Positions 25,523 through 35,273 of a DNA stretch of 64,000 bases are shown piece after piece. The first letter of the stretch is position 1, and every line of letters begins with the position of its first letter. Origin of the DNA: Balneola vulgaris DSM 17893 (GTDB lineage Bacteria; Bacteroidota; Rhodothermia; Balneolales; Balneolaceae); the NCBI RefSeq assembly GCF_000375465.1, contig NZ_AQXH01000001.1:1139212-1203211 (forward strand), in the 5' to 3' direction. Below the pieces are notes generated by a model. It was not told where the DNA came from and searched no databases. It saw only the letters and a program-made list of their open reading frames with translations. The position numbers and the translations under genes were made by a program.

Positions 25523-26701
25523 ATGCGTGATGTTGTAATAGTTGAAGCAAAGAGAACTCCAATTGGATCATTTGGTGGGAGTCTCGCTTCTTTTACTGCT
25601 CCTGAACTAGGTAGCACGACGATTATTGAACTTATTAAGAGCACAGGAATTACCCCCGACACTGTACAAGAAGTAGTGATGGGTAATGTGCTAACAGCAG
25701 GTATTGGCCAAGCTCCAGCACGCCAAGCTGCACTAAAAGCAGGCCTTTCTGAAAAAACTCCAAGTACTACTATCAATAAAGTATGTGCTTCTGGTATGAA
25801 GGCTATCATGATGGCGGCTGATCAAATTCGTTTAGGCGATGCTGATGTCGTTGTGGCTGGTGGTATGGAAAGCATGAGTAATGTGCCTTACTACCTACCT
25901 AAGCAACGTTATGGCTCAAAATATGGCCACGTTCAAACAGAAGATGGTATTCTAAAAGATGGCCTTTGGGATGTTTACAATGACTTCGCAATGGGTAATG
26001 CTGCTGAAATCTGTGCTAAAGAATGTAACATCAGCCGAGAGCAACAAGATGAGTTTGCTATTGAGTCGTACAAAAGAGCACAAAAGGCTCAGGAAGACGG
26101 TTCATTTGATGACGAATTGATTTCAATTAAAATCACAGATCGTCGTGGTAATGTTACCATCGTAGATAAAGATGAAGAAGTTTCTAGAGTTAAGTTTGAA
26201 AAGATTCCTTCTCTACGCCCTGTATTCGATAAAGAAGGTACAGTAACAGCTGCTAATGCTTCTAGTATCAATGACGGTGCTGCTGCTCTACTTCTTATGA
26301 GCGCTGAAAAAGCTGAAGAGCTTGGTCTTAAGCCATTAGCTAAAGTAGTTAGCCACGCCAATGCAGCTAAAGCTCCAGAGTGGTTCACAACAGCACCTGC
26401 GGATGCAATTCCAATTGCATTGAAAAAAGCTGGGATCTCAAAAGACGATGTAGATCTTTTTGAAATCAACGAAGCATTTTCAGTTGTATCATTAGCTAAC
26501 AACCAAATTCTTGAACTAGACCCAGCAAAAGTGAATATCCACGGTGGTGCTGTAAGTATCGGTCACCCAATCGGATGCTCTGGTGCTAGAATCATGGTTA
26601 CTCTAGTACACGCACTCAAGAAAACTGGTGGCAAGTATGGTTGTGCAGGTATTTGTAATGGTGGTGGCGGTGCTTCCGCTATGGTTATCGAAATGATCTA
26701 A
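25523..26701 (+). CDS. Acetyl-CoA acetyltransferase (thiolase)
   Basis: 392 residues. Joins or splits acetoacetyl-CoA, and serves beta-oxidation or ketone metabolism. Active-site features: nucleophilic Cys88 in INKVCASGMKA, NEAF in LFEINEAFSVVS, the His of GHPIGCSGAR and the second Cys in GICNGGGGASAM. Length is that of biosynthetic/degradative type II thiolases (AtoB/PhaA). It fits the other acyl-CoA genes of the window (two acyl-CoA dehydrogenases, carboxyltransferase). It has its own 75-bp upstream region and a strong terminator. Confidence 0.94.
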   Translation: MRDVVIVEAKRTPIGSFGGSLASFTAPELGSTTIIELIKSTGITPDTVQEVVMGNVLTAGIGQAPARQAALKAGLSEKTPSTTINKVCASGMKAIMMAADQIRLGDADVVVAGGMESMSNVPYYLPKQRYGSKYGHVQTEDGILKDGLWDVYNDFAMGNAAEICAKECNISREQQDEFAIESYKRAQKAQEDGSFDDELISIKITDRRGNVTIVDKDEEVSRVKFEKIPSLRPVFDKEGTVTAANASSINDGAAALLLMSAEKAEELGLKPLAKVVSHANAAKAPEWFTTAPADAIPIALKKAGISKDDVDLFEINEAFSVVSLANNQILELDPAKVNIHGGAVSIGHPIGCSGARIMVTLVHALKKTGGKYGCAGICNGGGGASAMVIEMI

Positions 26702-26721
26702 GACCATTATTTCCCAATTCT

Positions 26722-26756
26722 AAAAGGAGCTTTTTTTCGAAAAGCTCCTTTTTTTT
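26722..26756 (+). terminator. Intrinsic terminator after thiolase
   Basis: 13-bp perfect stem (26722-26734 with 26740-26752) with a 5-base loop, and eight T at 26749-26756. Confidence 0.9.
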
Positions 26757-26977
26757 GTTTGACATTATAGCCGCTCTGATATATTATCACCTCAGACTTT
26801 TAATTAACCCTATGTACATCGGCTATACCGCTACCATTTATTTAAATCCAATAAAACAGCTAGTTAGGGAAACCTATTCACTCAAAAGTCTAACACAACA
26901 ACGTATACTTCTATAAATCAAGAGCTACTATTCCAACGTATTTTACGTTAGTTTTTTAAATCAGAATAATTGCATAG

Positions 26978-29900
26978 ATGAGAATCAGACATCTACATAT
27001 TTGTAGCTTGTTTGTTGTGTTAACGTGGAGCCTACCAGCTTTCGCCCAACAGGTAAAAGTTACCGCAACAACGCCATCGTTTACCGACTATGAAATGGTA
27101 AACGAGGGTTATTCTATTCTGCCTCCCTTCCAAATTCAGGTACCTATCATCAATGGAAGTCCGGCTTATAAAATCATTGAGCAATCTGCCCGTAGAGTTG
27201 ACAGAGTTGTAAGCAACAAAGAAAAATTAGCGATGTCGTTGGCTAGTGACTCATCTTCAATTGTTGAAGTAAGTACGCCGGGATGGTATAGAGGGCAACA
27301 AGTTACACAGTTACTCATCCATCGTGCACGTGTAGGAACTGAGAACACTTCAGTAACCGATCGTATTAAAATTCGTGTATTCAACGCTCCAACAACACGG
27401 AATCAAAGTCAGAGCAATTCTAAATTAAATCGTTACCTCCCCGACGCTCCATTCAACCAAGGTATCTGGTATAAAATCCCTATTACTGAAAACAACATCT
27501 ACCAGATCGATGCCGACTATCTAGAAGAGCTGGGCGTTTCTCTTTCTACCATCGATCCAAAGAAAATTCAGCTCTGGGGAACCGATGGTTATCAATTAGC
27601 TGAACTTGTTGGTGCTAGCCGACCTACACTTCAACAAATTCCAATAATAGTAGAAGGTGAAAGCGATAACCGCTTTGATGCCTCTGATAGAATTCTTTTC
27701 TATGGGAATAGCCCCCATCAAGTACAGTTAGAGAATGGTGAGTTTTCACATTCCATTCATGCATATTCAGATACCAACTATGTTTTTCTAACTATTGGAA
27801 ATGATGATGGGCAAAGATTGAGTGCCATCAATACAACTTTATCTCCTACAGCTACCGTATCTGAATTCACTGATTTCATCTGGTTGGAAGAAGAACTTCG
27901 TAAAGCAGAATCTAAATTTAAATCAGGGCGTTATTGGTTAGGGCAGGTTATTCCATTTAGTCAGAATAATACCTCCGTGAGTATTTTGGATCGCACTATT
28001 CCTGGCTTAGCAAATTCTACCACTGTAAAAGCCGAAGGTCGATTATATGCCCGCTCCGAACGGCTTACAACGTTTGATGTCGCCTTAAACTCTACAGATA
28101 TATTTAATAGAACTACGGCGAGTTTATCATCATCCAACTCTTCCCGAGGATATAACGGTAACGAAGGAATCGCTGCCCAAGCTGTTCAGTTTGATGAAAC
28201 AGCAACCGTTAATACTAGTGATGGTCGATTAAACTTAAGTGTGGAAGTAACCCATAGAGATTCTCAAAGCGAAGCATTTGTAGACTTTGTTCGATTAACA
28301 TTCAATCGTGCATTGATAGCTGAAGACAATAGACTTTTATTTTATACCACTTCAAGTTCGGATCCTGCAACGGTTGTGACTTTTCAACTTCAAGGCTTCA
28401 CAAGTACTCCCTTAGTTTTTGACGTTAGTGATCCCGACGCACCTAAGCTTTTAGAAGTACAAGAAAATGGTTCGAGTTATAGCCTCAATTATCATCAGAA
28501 TACAGGGCTGACTATCATTGCACAATCAGACTTTCCGACTCCTATTATGGGAGAAGAAATTCCTGATCAAAATTTAATGGGAATCACGAGCTACCCAGAA
28601 AACATCATTATCACCTCCAGAGCATTACTAGGTGCTGCATCAGACTTAGCTCAATATCGAATTCAGCAAGGCCTGCCTACCCTTTTGGTAACTCAAGAAC
28701 AGATTTTCAATGAGTTTTCAAGCGGAGTTACCGACCCAACTGCTATTCGGGATTTCCTAAAATTTCTTTGGGAACGCGCACTAATGGCTAATGAAGAGCT
28801 TCCGAAATATGTACTACTATTCGGTGATACCTCTTATGACACCAAATCTATAGAACAAGGCGCACTCCGTAACCATGTAGTTACTTATCAAAGTGTAGAA
28901 TCTATAAGTAGAACTAGCACCCTAGGCACGGATGATTACTTCGCATATATGGATGACAATGAAGGTGATTTGCGGAATGGATCTACTCCTAATTCTTACA
29001 TCATGGATTTAGGTGTGGGAAGGATTCCGGTTCAAACAAGTGCTGAAGCCCGAGCTTACATTCAAAAAATTAAAGATTATGAAAGCCGTACTCACTCTGG
29101 TGATTGGCAAAACCTGTTTACGTTCGCAGCAGACGATGATTTCCCAGAACCAGAAATAAATCGAGACTTACATACCATCAATGCGGATGTGTCGGCACAA
29201 ATGATGGAAAGTGAAGAGGAAGGCATCCGAATAAATAAGATTTATGAATTCTCTTATCCTGTAGAGCTAACGGGTGCAGGTCGCCAAGTACCTGAAGCAA
29301 GCAAAGCCTTCATGGATGCAGTTAATGAAGGTACATTGGTACTCAATTACTCGGGCCATGGAAATGAGCAGACTTTATCGGATGAAGAGCTTTTTGTGTC
29401 ACAATCCATTTCTGAGTTCACCAATAAAAACAAATTATGCATTTTGGTTACAGCCACCTGCCAATTCGGAAGGTATGATGCTACAAATAGCCAATCAGGT
29501 GCCGAAAAATTTGTATTAGCCACCAACGGCGGGGCTATAGCCGCCTTTACAACTACCCGAATTGTATATACCAGCTCAACAATCAGTTCATCAAATAACT
29601 TTGGATTAAATATTGCACTCTCGCAACGAATGGCTGAACGGAATGTAGACGGAAGCCCAAAAAGACTGGGAGATTTGATGGCTCAAACTAAGAATTCTGT
29701 TCTTAGCTCAGGAGGCTCACGCATTGGGTCATCACTCAATAACAAAAAATTTGTATTACTAGGTGACCCAGCCATCCCTTTCAAACTGCCATCGAAGAAA
29801 GCTGTTGCCCAATCCGTAAATGGGGTTGATGTCGTATCTAATGATACAACCATCACTTTAAGGGCTCTTGATCAAGTTTCAATTACTGGGGCTGTTTATG

Positions 29901-30904
29901 ATGAAAATGGAAATATCGACAGCAATTACAATGGAATTAGCACGGTTTCAATATTTGATGCACCACGCAAAGTTCAACTACCTGAACGTGAATGGAATTG
30001 CACATTGAATTCTGATTGTAGCTATGAAGTAGAGAGAGACCTGTTATTCAAAGGTAAATCGACAGTGAGCAATGGCCTATTAAATATATCGATGATTATC
30101 CCTAAGGATATCAGTAATGCCGACTCAGCTGGGCGCCTTGTGCTTTATACTCAACATGAAAATGAGAATAGTTACGCGGGTGGGGCTTTTACTTCCATTA
30201 AGCTTATGGGTGAAAACCCTAATGCTGTAAATGATGGCAAGGGTCCAGAATTAGATGTTTATCTCAACGATGAGAAATTTGTAAATGGAAATCTAGTCAA
30301 TGATAGCCCTACACTTATTATTGAACTTGAAGATGAATCAGGAATAAATACTACAGGAACAGGAGTAGGACATGAAATAATTGCTACTATCGATACTAAT
30401 CCCGAACAAACTATAGTTCTCAACGAATTTTACGAAGGGAACTTAGATGATTTCACTGGGGGACGTATCGAGTACCCTTTGGATGAACTTCCAGAAGGTA
30501 ATTACACACTTAAAGTTCGAGCTTGGGATGTGCATAACAACTCAAATGAAAAGGAAATTTTCTTTGAGGTAGCCTCTCAAAATATTCTATCGGTTAGGAA
30601 CGTATACAACTATCCGAATCCGATGAATAATAAAACCTTGTTTACGTTCGAACATAATGCTCCTGGAACGCCAATGGATGTATCCATAAAAATTTACACC
30701 CTTAGTGGGCGCCCAGTACAGCATATCCAGCAAGAATCAATTATTACATCCAGTTCTTATGCCAGTATTCCATGGAATGGCCTTGACAGGGATTATGATC
30801 GCCTGGGTAACGGTACTTATATTTATGTGCTTAAAGTTACGGCAGACACCCCTCAAGGAAGAAAATCAATCGAAAAAATCGAAAAGCTTGTAATCATTAG
30901 GTAG
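26978..30904 (+). CDS. porU: Type IX secretion system sortase PorU (C25 family)
   Basis: 1308 residues with a signal peptide (HLHICSLFVVLTWSLPAFAQ). PorU is the cell-surface transpeptidase that cuts the C-terminal sorting domain of T9SS cargo and attaches the cargo to a lipid-linked sugar. The C25 gingipain-like domain occupies about 530-920 with His794 in NYSGHGNEQ and Cys828 in TATCQFGRYD, a spacing (34) close to that of gingipains. An Ig-like region follows, and the C-terminus (from VYNYPNPMNN, ending VIIR) is a T9SS-type CTD; PorU is known to keep its own CTD uncut. porV follows after 53 bp, as in many Bacteroidota. Confidence 0.93.
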   Translation: MRIRHLHICSLFVVLTWSLPAFAQQVKVTATTPSFTDYEMVNEGYSILPPFQIQVPIINGSPAYKIIEQSARRVDRVVSNKEKLAMSLASDSSSIVEVSTPGWYRGQQVTQLLIHRARVGTENTSVTDRIKIRVFNAPTTRNQSQSNSKLNRYLPDAPFNQGIWYKIPITENNIYQIDADYLEELGVSLSTIDPKKIQLWGTDGYQLAELVGASRPTLQQIPIIVEGESDNRFDASDRILFYGNSPHQVQLENGEFSHSIHAYSDTNYVFLTIGNDDGQRLSAINTTLSPTATVSEFTDFIWLEEELRKAESKFKSGRYWLGQVIPFSQNNTSVSILDRTIPGLANSTTVKAEGRLYARSERLTTFDVALNSTDIFNRTTASLSSSNSSRGYNGNEGIAAQAVQFDETATVNTSDGRLNLSVEVTHRDSQSEAFVDFVRLTFNRALIAEDNRLLFYTTSSSDPATVVTFQLQGFTSTPLVFDVSDPDAPKLLEVQENGSSYSLNYHQNTGLTIIAQSDFPTPIMGEEIPDQNLMGITSYPENIIITSRALLGAASDLAQYRIQQGLPTLLVTQEQIFNEFSSGVTDPTAIRDFLKFLWERALMANEELPKYVLLFGDTSYDTKSIEQGALRNHVVTYQSVESISRTSTLGTDDYFAYMDDNEGDLRNGSTPNSYIMDLGVGRIPVQTSAEARAYIQKIKDYESRTHSGDWQNLFTFAADDDFPEPEINRDLHTINADVSAQMMESEEEGIRINKIYEFSYPVELTGAGRQVPEASKAFMDAVNEGTLVLNYSGHGNEQTLSDEELFVSQSISEFTNKNKLCILVTATCQFGRYDATNSQSGAEKFVLATNGGAIAAFTTTRIVYTSSTISSSNNFGLNIALSQRMAERNVDGSPKRLGDLMAQTKNSVLSSGGSRIGSSLNNKKFVLLGDPAIPFKLPSKKAVAQSVNGVDVVSNDTTITLRALDQVSITGAVYDENGNIDSNYNGISTVSIFDAPRKVQLPEREWNCTLNSDCSYEVERDLLFKGKSTVSNGLLNISMIIPKDISNADSAGRLVLYTQHENENSYAGGAFTSIKLMGENPNAVNDGKGPELDVYLNDEKFVNGNLVNDSPTLIIELEDESGINTTGTGVGHEIIATIDTNPEQTIVLNEFYEGNLDDFTGGRIEYPLDELPEGNYTLKVRAWDVHNNSNEKEIFFEVASQNILSVRNVYNYPNPMNNKTLFTFEHNAPGTPMDVSIKIYTLSGRPVQHIQQESIITSSSYASIPWNGLDRDYDRLGNGTYIYVLKVTADTPQGRKSIEKIEKLVIIR

Positions 30905-30957
30905 GCAAGCTTTAATACAATTTTATACTTTATATTCATTCAAAAAACGGACGTTAT

Positions 30958-32106
30958 ATGAAAAAGACTTTAATCGGATTAGCAGTAGCCCTGTTGGTAA
31001 TATTTCCAGCTACTGTTTTTTCACAAGTAGGTATCACAGGGGTTCCCTTTCTTCAAATTGAACCCGATTCAAGAGGTGCTGGTATGGGTAACACAGGAGT
31101 GGGTATTGCTGATAATGCAGCCGCTCTTTTCTGGAACCCAGCAGGACTCGCCTTTCAACGTGATAACCAAGCAAGCATCACTCACTCAAATTGGCTCGCA
31201 AATTTTAACGTAAGCGATCTCTTCTACGATTATGTAGTAGTTAAGCAGTATGTAGAAGGAATCGGAACCATAGGTGCTCATCTAACCTATTTGAACTTAG
31301 GTGAACAAGCTCAAACTGGTGAAAGTCCTGATGTGATTTCTCGATTCAACAGTTATGAACTCGCATTAGGCCTCTCTTATGGTACTGAGGTAAATAAAAA
31401 CCTTGCGTTAGGAGGTAGTTTACGCCTCATTTATTCAAGTTTAGCCAGTGGAACCACGGTTTCTCAACAAGAAGTGAATCCAGGTTCTAGTGTGGGTGTA
31501 GACATTGCCATGCTCTATAAGTCAAACCCATTTGATTTAGGGTCTTCTGATGCCATTGCAAGTTTCGGTATCAACCTTTCAAATTTAGGCCCTGGAATTC
31601 AGTACTCCGACAACGCTCAAAAGGATCCAATTCCAACACTGTTGCGCTTCGGACCTGCCATAAATATTGGACTAGACGAAGACCGTATTAACGAGATAAC
31701 CGTAGCAGTTGATATCACGAAAGTAATGGCTCGAAAAGAGGCTTATGAAGTACAAAGTGGAGATTCGACAGTAACGGAATACCGCTCTGTTGGTCCTTTA
31801 AAAGCACTAGTTGAATCATGGAGTACGTACAAACCAATTGATCCTAATTCGGGGCAAACTACTACGGTTACTTTACTTCAGCAGTTTATGATTGGTGCTG
31901 GGATGGAGTACTGGTATGATAAGCGTTTCTCACTCCGAGGTGGTTACTACTACGAAGATCCAAACAATGGTGATCGTGAGTATATCACCTTTGGTGCTGG
32001 TTTAAGGATTAATAAATTTGGGGTCGATTTCAGTTATATAAAAACCCTTGAATCTGAACATCCTTTGGCAAACACACTTCGCTTTAGTGTACTCTTGAAT
32101 TATTAA
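30958..32106 (+). CDS. porV: Type IX secretion system outer-membrane protein PorV
   Basis: 382 residues with a signal peptide ending in VFSQ. It is a FadL-like beta-barrel that shuttles T9SS cargo from the translocon to the PorU sortase complex. Family marks: GVPFLQIEPDSRGAGMGNTGVGIADNAAALFWNPAGLAF near the start, ANFNVSDLFYDYVVV, LALGGSLRLIYSSL, and the end FGAGLRINKFGVDFSYIKT with a final Phe/Tyr-rich strand, NTLRFSVLLNY. The direct order porU-porV is conserved. The M6-like cargo or accessory gene begins 5 bp downstream. Confidence 0.93.
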   Translation: MKKTLIGLAVALLVIFPATVFSQVGITGVPFLQIEPDSRGAGMGNTGVGIADNAAALFWNPAGLAFQRDNQASITHSNWLANFNVSDLFYDYVVVKQYVEGIGTIGAHLTYLNLGEQAQTGESPDVISRFNSYELALGLSYGTEVNKNLALGGSLRLIYSSLASGTTVSQQEVNPGSSVGVDIAMLYKSNPFDLGSSDAIASFGINLSNLGPGIQYSDNAQKDPIPTLLRFGPAINIGLDEDRINEITVAVDITKVMARKEAYEVQSGDSTVTEYRSVGPLKALVESWSTYKPIDPNSGQTTTVTLLQQFMIGAGMEYWYDKRFSLRGGYYYEDPNNGDREYITFGAGLRINKFGVDFSYIKTLESEHPLANTLRFSVLLNY

Positions 32107-32111
32107 TCTAT

Positions 32112-35100
32112 ATGGCCACTTATAGGAGAATTTTTAATAGGAGCATGTTAGTAATAGGCATGCTCTTTTTATTTACTGCATCTACTGTGGGGCAGAATTC
32201 TTCTATTCAACGAAGTCATTCATTACAACCATTTTCTAAACCAGCCACTACATCAATCCCTACTACAGGCACCTTAAACGTAGTTGCTGTGATGGTTGAA
32301 TTTCAGCCCGACTCCAACGAATTGACCTCGGGAATTGGAACTTTTGGGCCGGGTGGAATCCCCTATTTAGAAAGTAGCCCAACAAATATTGATCCCCTTC
32401 CCCATAATCAATCCTATTTTGAGGCTCATCTCGCTTTTGCGGCCAACTACTTTAATCGTGTATCAGATGGGCAGCTTTCGATTAACTACCAGGTACTTCC
32501 TCAAGTCTACACATTGGATAAGAAAATGGAAGAGTATTCACCGACCGGTGAGACATTTACTTATCACAAATTAGCTCAGCTTACCTTAGACACTTGGAAT
32601 GCTGTTGAAGCAGAAGGTGGATTTGATGCTACAGGTTTAGATCCTGATGAAACCGCATTTATCATATTCCATGCTGGTGTAGGTCGTGATATTGAACTTA
32701 TTGGAACTTCCCTAGATATCACACCACAAGACATCCCTTCTATCACCCTACGTAAAGAAGACTTAGGGCAACTTTTTGATGACCCAAATTTCGAGGGCAT
32801 TCCTGTAAATGGAGGTTCCTTTAGAATCACCAACTCACTTATTCTACCCCGTACTGAATCACGCCGAGGTGAAGACATTCAAGAGAACGAAGTAGTGCTA
32901 CCACTGTCAATAAATGGGTTGTTATGTGCATCCATTGGAAGTCATCTTGGGCTACCCGATTTATTCAACATTGAAAATGGGGAATCTGGAATTGGTCGTT
33001 TTGGCTTAATGGACGGTGCAAGCATTTTTGCCTACAATGGTCTTTTTCCTCCTGCACCATCCGCTTGGGAAAAAACATATTTAGGATGGGAAACTCCATT
33101 TCTAATTAATACGTCAACCCCAAATCCCATTTCACTTCCAGCTGCAAGTTTAGCTCAACCAAACAGTATTGCTAAACTTGAACTTTCCTCTTCTGAATAC
33201 TTCTTAGTTGAAAACCGACACCGTGACCCCGAAGAGGATGGCGTAGTTATAACTATCCAAAAGCCCTCCGGTGCCATCATTCAACAAAGCTTTACCAACC
33301 AAAATGAAGACTTTGTATTTCAGACCTCCGAATTTGACGCCCAATTTGAATCAGGGGTAGTGATTGATGTTGACAATTTTGACTGGGCATTACCTGGAGG
33401 TTTAGACATTGGCAGCGATAATGAAGCAGGAACTGCAGATGATCGAAACCTCAATGGTGGGATACTTATTTGGCATATCGATGAAGCCGTATTGAATACA
33501 AATTTAGCACAAGACCTTGGTGTAAACCAAAATGACAGTCGTAGAGGTGTTGATTTAGAAGAAGCAGATGGTTCGCAAGATATTGGTAAGCCTTTAGATG
33601 GAGCCCTCGATAATAGTGCTGCGTTTGGTTCCCCATTTGATTTTTGGTGGGATGGAAATGATGCACGAGTCGTCAATCAAGGAAATACCATTCAGCTGTA
33701 TAAAAATGAATTTAGCCGAACGAGTACACCTAGTAATGCAAGCAACACTGGGGCTATTCAGCCATTTAAACTCACTAACTTTTCCGAGAACCAAGCTATT
33801 GCCACCTTCCACATTGAAGAGCAAAACCTCGATGACCTTTTATATACTCATTTAGAACTCCCACAAATCGACGCGAATTTTAGAGCAAAGCGTTCCCTAC
33901 ATACCGAATCATATCCATTAAGCGTAAGCCTATATATTACTCAAACCGATTCATTTCTTGTACTGAATAGTACCTCATCAATAGAGTTACTTCATCTGAA
34001 TGATGTAAACCAAGAGGTATATTCCATACCAATTGGTTCCACTCAGCAGGTTTTAACTGGGCAACAGCTTATTGTAGCACAAGACCCCTCCCTCTTTTCG
34101 CCTATTTCAATATCCGCTTATGATTGGAATCCGATAACCCCATCATTTGATGAAGTTTGGACAAATACATCTGCACCAAATTTTGGATTCATGAGTAGCC
34201 AGAACGGAGACTCACTCTTTTTAGATTTCACTTCCAATGCCTTCGATTTCAATGATGGTAGCATTCTAAGTAATAGTGTATCACCTACTTTCAAGTCTGA
34301 AGTTCACCAAAATGAGTATGCTTTTATTCAGGGACCTGAGGTACGTTTCAGTAGCCCAGCCCTGCCAACCTATTTACACAATGGCATCAACCGGAATTAT
34401 GTTGGTACTATCAAAACAAACGGCAGTAATTTCTATTACATCTTAACCGACGAGCGATTAACCTTGGTGAATCCTTTGTTATCGGATCCCTTCGTATCCA
34501 TTTTTGAATCTGATACAATCAATTGGCCTGCCATCAGTGAAGACCTCGAATTTTTTCTTGTTGATCAACAATCCAATGCATTGATTGGAATAAATAAGAA
34601 TGGTGCCATTTTAGATCACTTCCCCATCACTGCGCCGAAGACCTTTAAATTTACAGGTACCCCATTACTTGCAGACCTGAATGGAGATAATGAACAAGAG
34701 TTGTTAGTAACAGCTACTGATGATTATTCATTGAATATTCTAGCCTACTCAAAATCTGGAGATATGCTCGAAGGATTTCCATTATATGTAGGAGAAATTA
34801 ATTCTAAACAAACACCTCTCCATCCTATCATAGTTGACAATACACTATATGCCATAAGTGAAGATGGTGATATTAAAGGATGGGAGTTTACTTCGTTAAC
34901 TACCTCAGAATGGTCATCTATGTATGGTAAGAATCGCTTTAATAAAGTCTCCGCTACGGCTACCATTTCAGATGAACCGAGCACTGTATTTAATGTTCTG
35001 AACAAAGCTGAAACGTATAACTGGCCAAATCCAGCTAATGAATTCACTCATATCCGATATGAAACCAAAGATATGGGTGAAGTGGAAATCAACATCATCA

Positions 35101-35273
35101 ACCAAACTGGGCAACGTGTTTTTTCACAAAAAATAAAAACGCTTGGTGGGGCTCCCGAAGAAATAGAAATTAATACCTCTAGTTGGGGAAACGGTGCGTA
35201 CTATGCTATGGTGCAGGCTACCGTGAACGGTAAGAAGGAATCGAAACTCATCAAAATAGCGGTGATTCACTGA
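32112..35273 (+). CDS. M6-type metalloprotease-like protein with lost active site and T9SS sorting domain
   Basis: 1053 residues with an N-terminal signal (MLVIGMLFLFTASTVGQ). About 45-330 resembles M6 peptidases: VVAVMVEFQPDS, YFEAHLAFAANYFNRVSDGQLSINYQV, GLPDLFN, and the Met-turn area FGLMDGASIFAYNG followed by PSAWEKTYLGW. Yet the zinc-binding HExxH is replaced by Ala273-Ser-Ile-Gly-Ser277 while Gly280 and Asp283 of the extended motif stay, so it should not cleave peptides. A propeller-like region follows, with LLADLNGDNEQELLV (an FG-GAP calcium-loop pattern). The last 80 residues (NWPNPANEFTHIRYE to IKIAVIH) are a T9SS type A sorting domain. It sits 5 bp after porV and overlaps the next gene by one base. 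Confidence 0.82.
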   Translation: MATYRRIFNRSMLVIGMLFLFTASTVGQNSSIQRSHSLQPFSKPATTSIPTTGTLNVVAVMVEFQPDSNELTSGIGTFGPGGIPYLESSPTNIDPLPHNQSYFEAHLAFAANYFNRVSDGQLSINYQVLPQVYTLDKKMEEYSPTGETFTYHKLAQLTLDTWNAVEAEGGFDATGLDPDETAFIIFHAGVGRDIELIGTSLDITPQDIPSITLRKEDLGQLFDDPNFEGIPVNGGSFRITNSLILPRTESRRGEDIQENEVVLPLSINGLLCASIGSHLGLPDLFNIENGESGIGRFGLMDGASIFAYNGLFPPAPSAWEKTYLGWETPFLINTSTPNPISLPAASLAQPNSIAKLELSSSEYFLVENRHRDPEEDGVVITIQKPSGAIIQQSFTNQNEDFVFQTSEFDAQFESGVVIDVDNFDWALPGGLDIGSDNEAGTADDRNLNGGILIWHIDEAVLNTNLAQDLGVNQNDSRRGVDLEEADGSQDIGKPLDGALDNSAAFGSPFDFWWDGNDARVVNQGNTIQLYKNEFSRTSTPSNASNTGAIQPFKLTNFSENQAIATFHIEEQNLDDLLYTHLELPQIDANFRAKRSLHTESYPLSVSLYITQTDSFLVLNSTSSIELLHLNDVNQEVYSIPIGSTQQVLTGQQLIVAQDPSLFSPISISAYDWNPITPSFDEVWTNTSAPNFGFMSSQNGDSLFLDFTSNAFDFNDGSILSNSVSPTFKSEVHQNEYAFIQGPEVRFSSPALPTYLHNGINRNYVGTIKTNGSNFYYILTDERLTLVNPLLSDPFVSIFESDTINWPAISEDLEFFLVDQQSNALIGINKNGAILDHFPITAPKTFKFTGTPLLADLNGDNEQELLVTATDDYSLNILAYSKSGDMLEGFPLYVGEINSKQTPLHPIIVDNTLYAISEDGDIKGWEFTSLTTSEWSSMYGKNRFNKVSATATISDEPSTVFNVLNKAETYNWPNPANEFTHIRYETKDMGEVEINIINQTGQRVFSQKIKTLGGAPEEIEINTSSWGNGAYYAMVQATVNGKKESKLIKIAVIH

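Noticed and set aside
26935-26949. AACGTA-TTT-TACGTT inverted repeat followed by T-run before porU
   Set aside because: Only six pairs with a 3-base loop, close to the start; too weak to call a terminator or operator.
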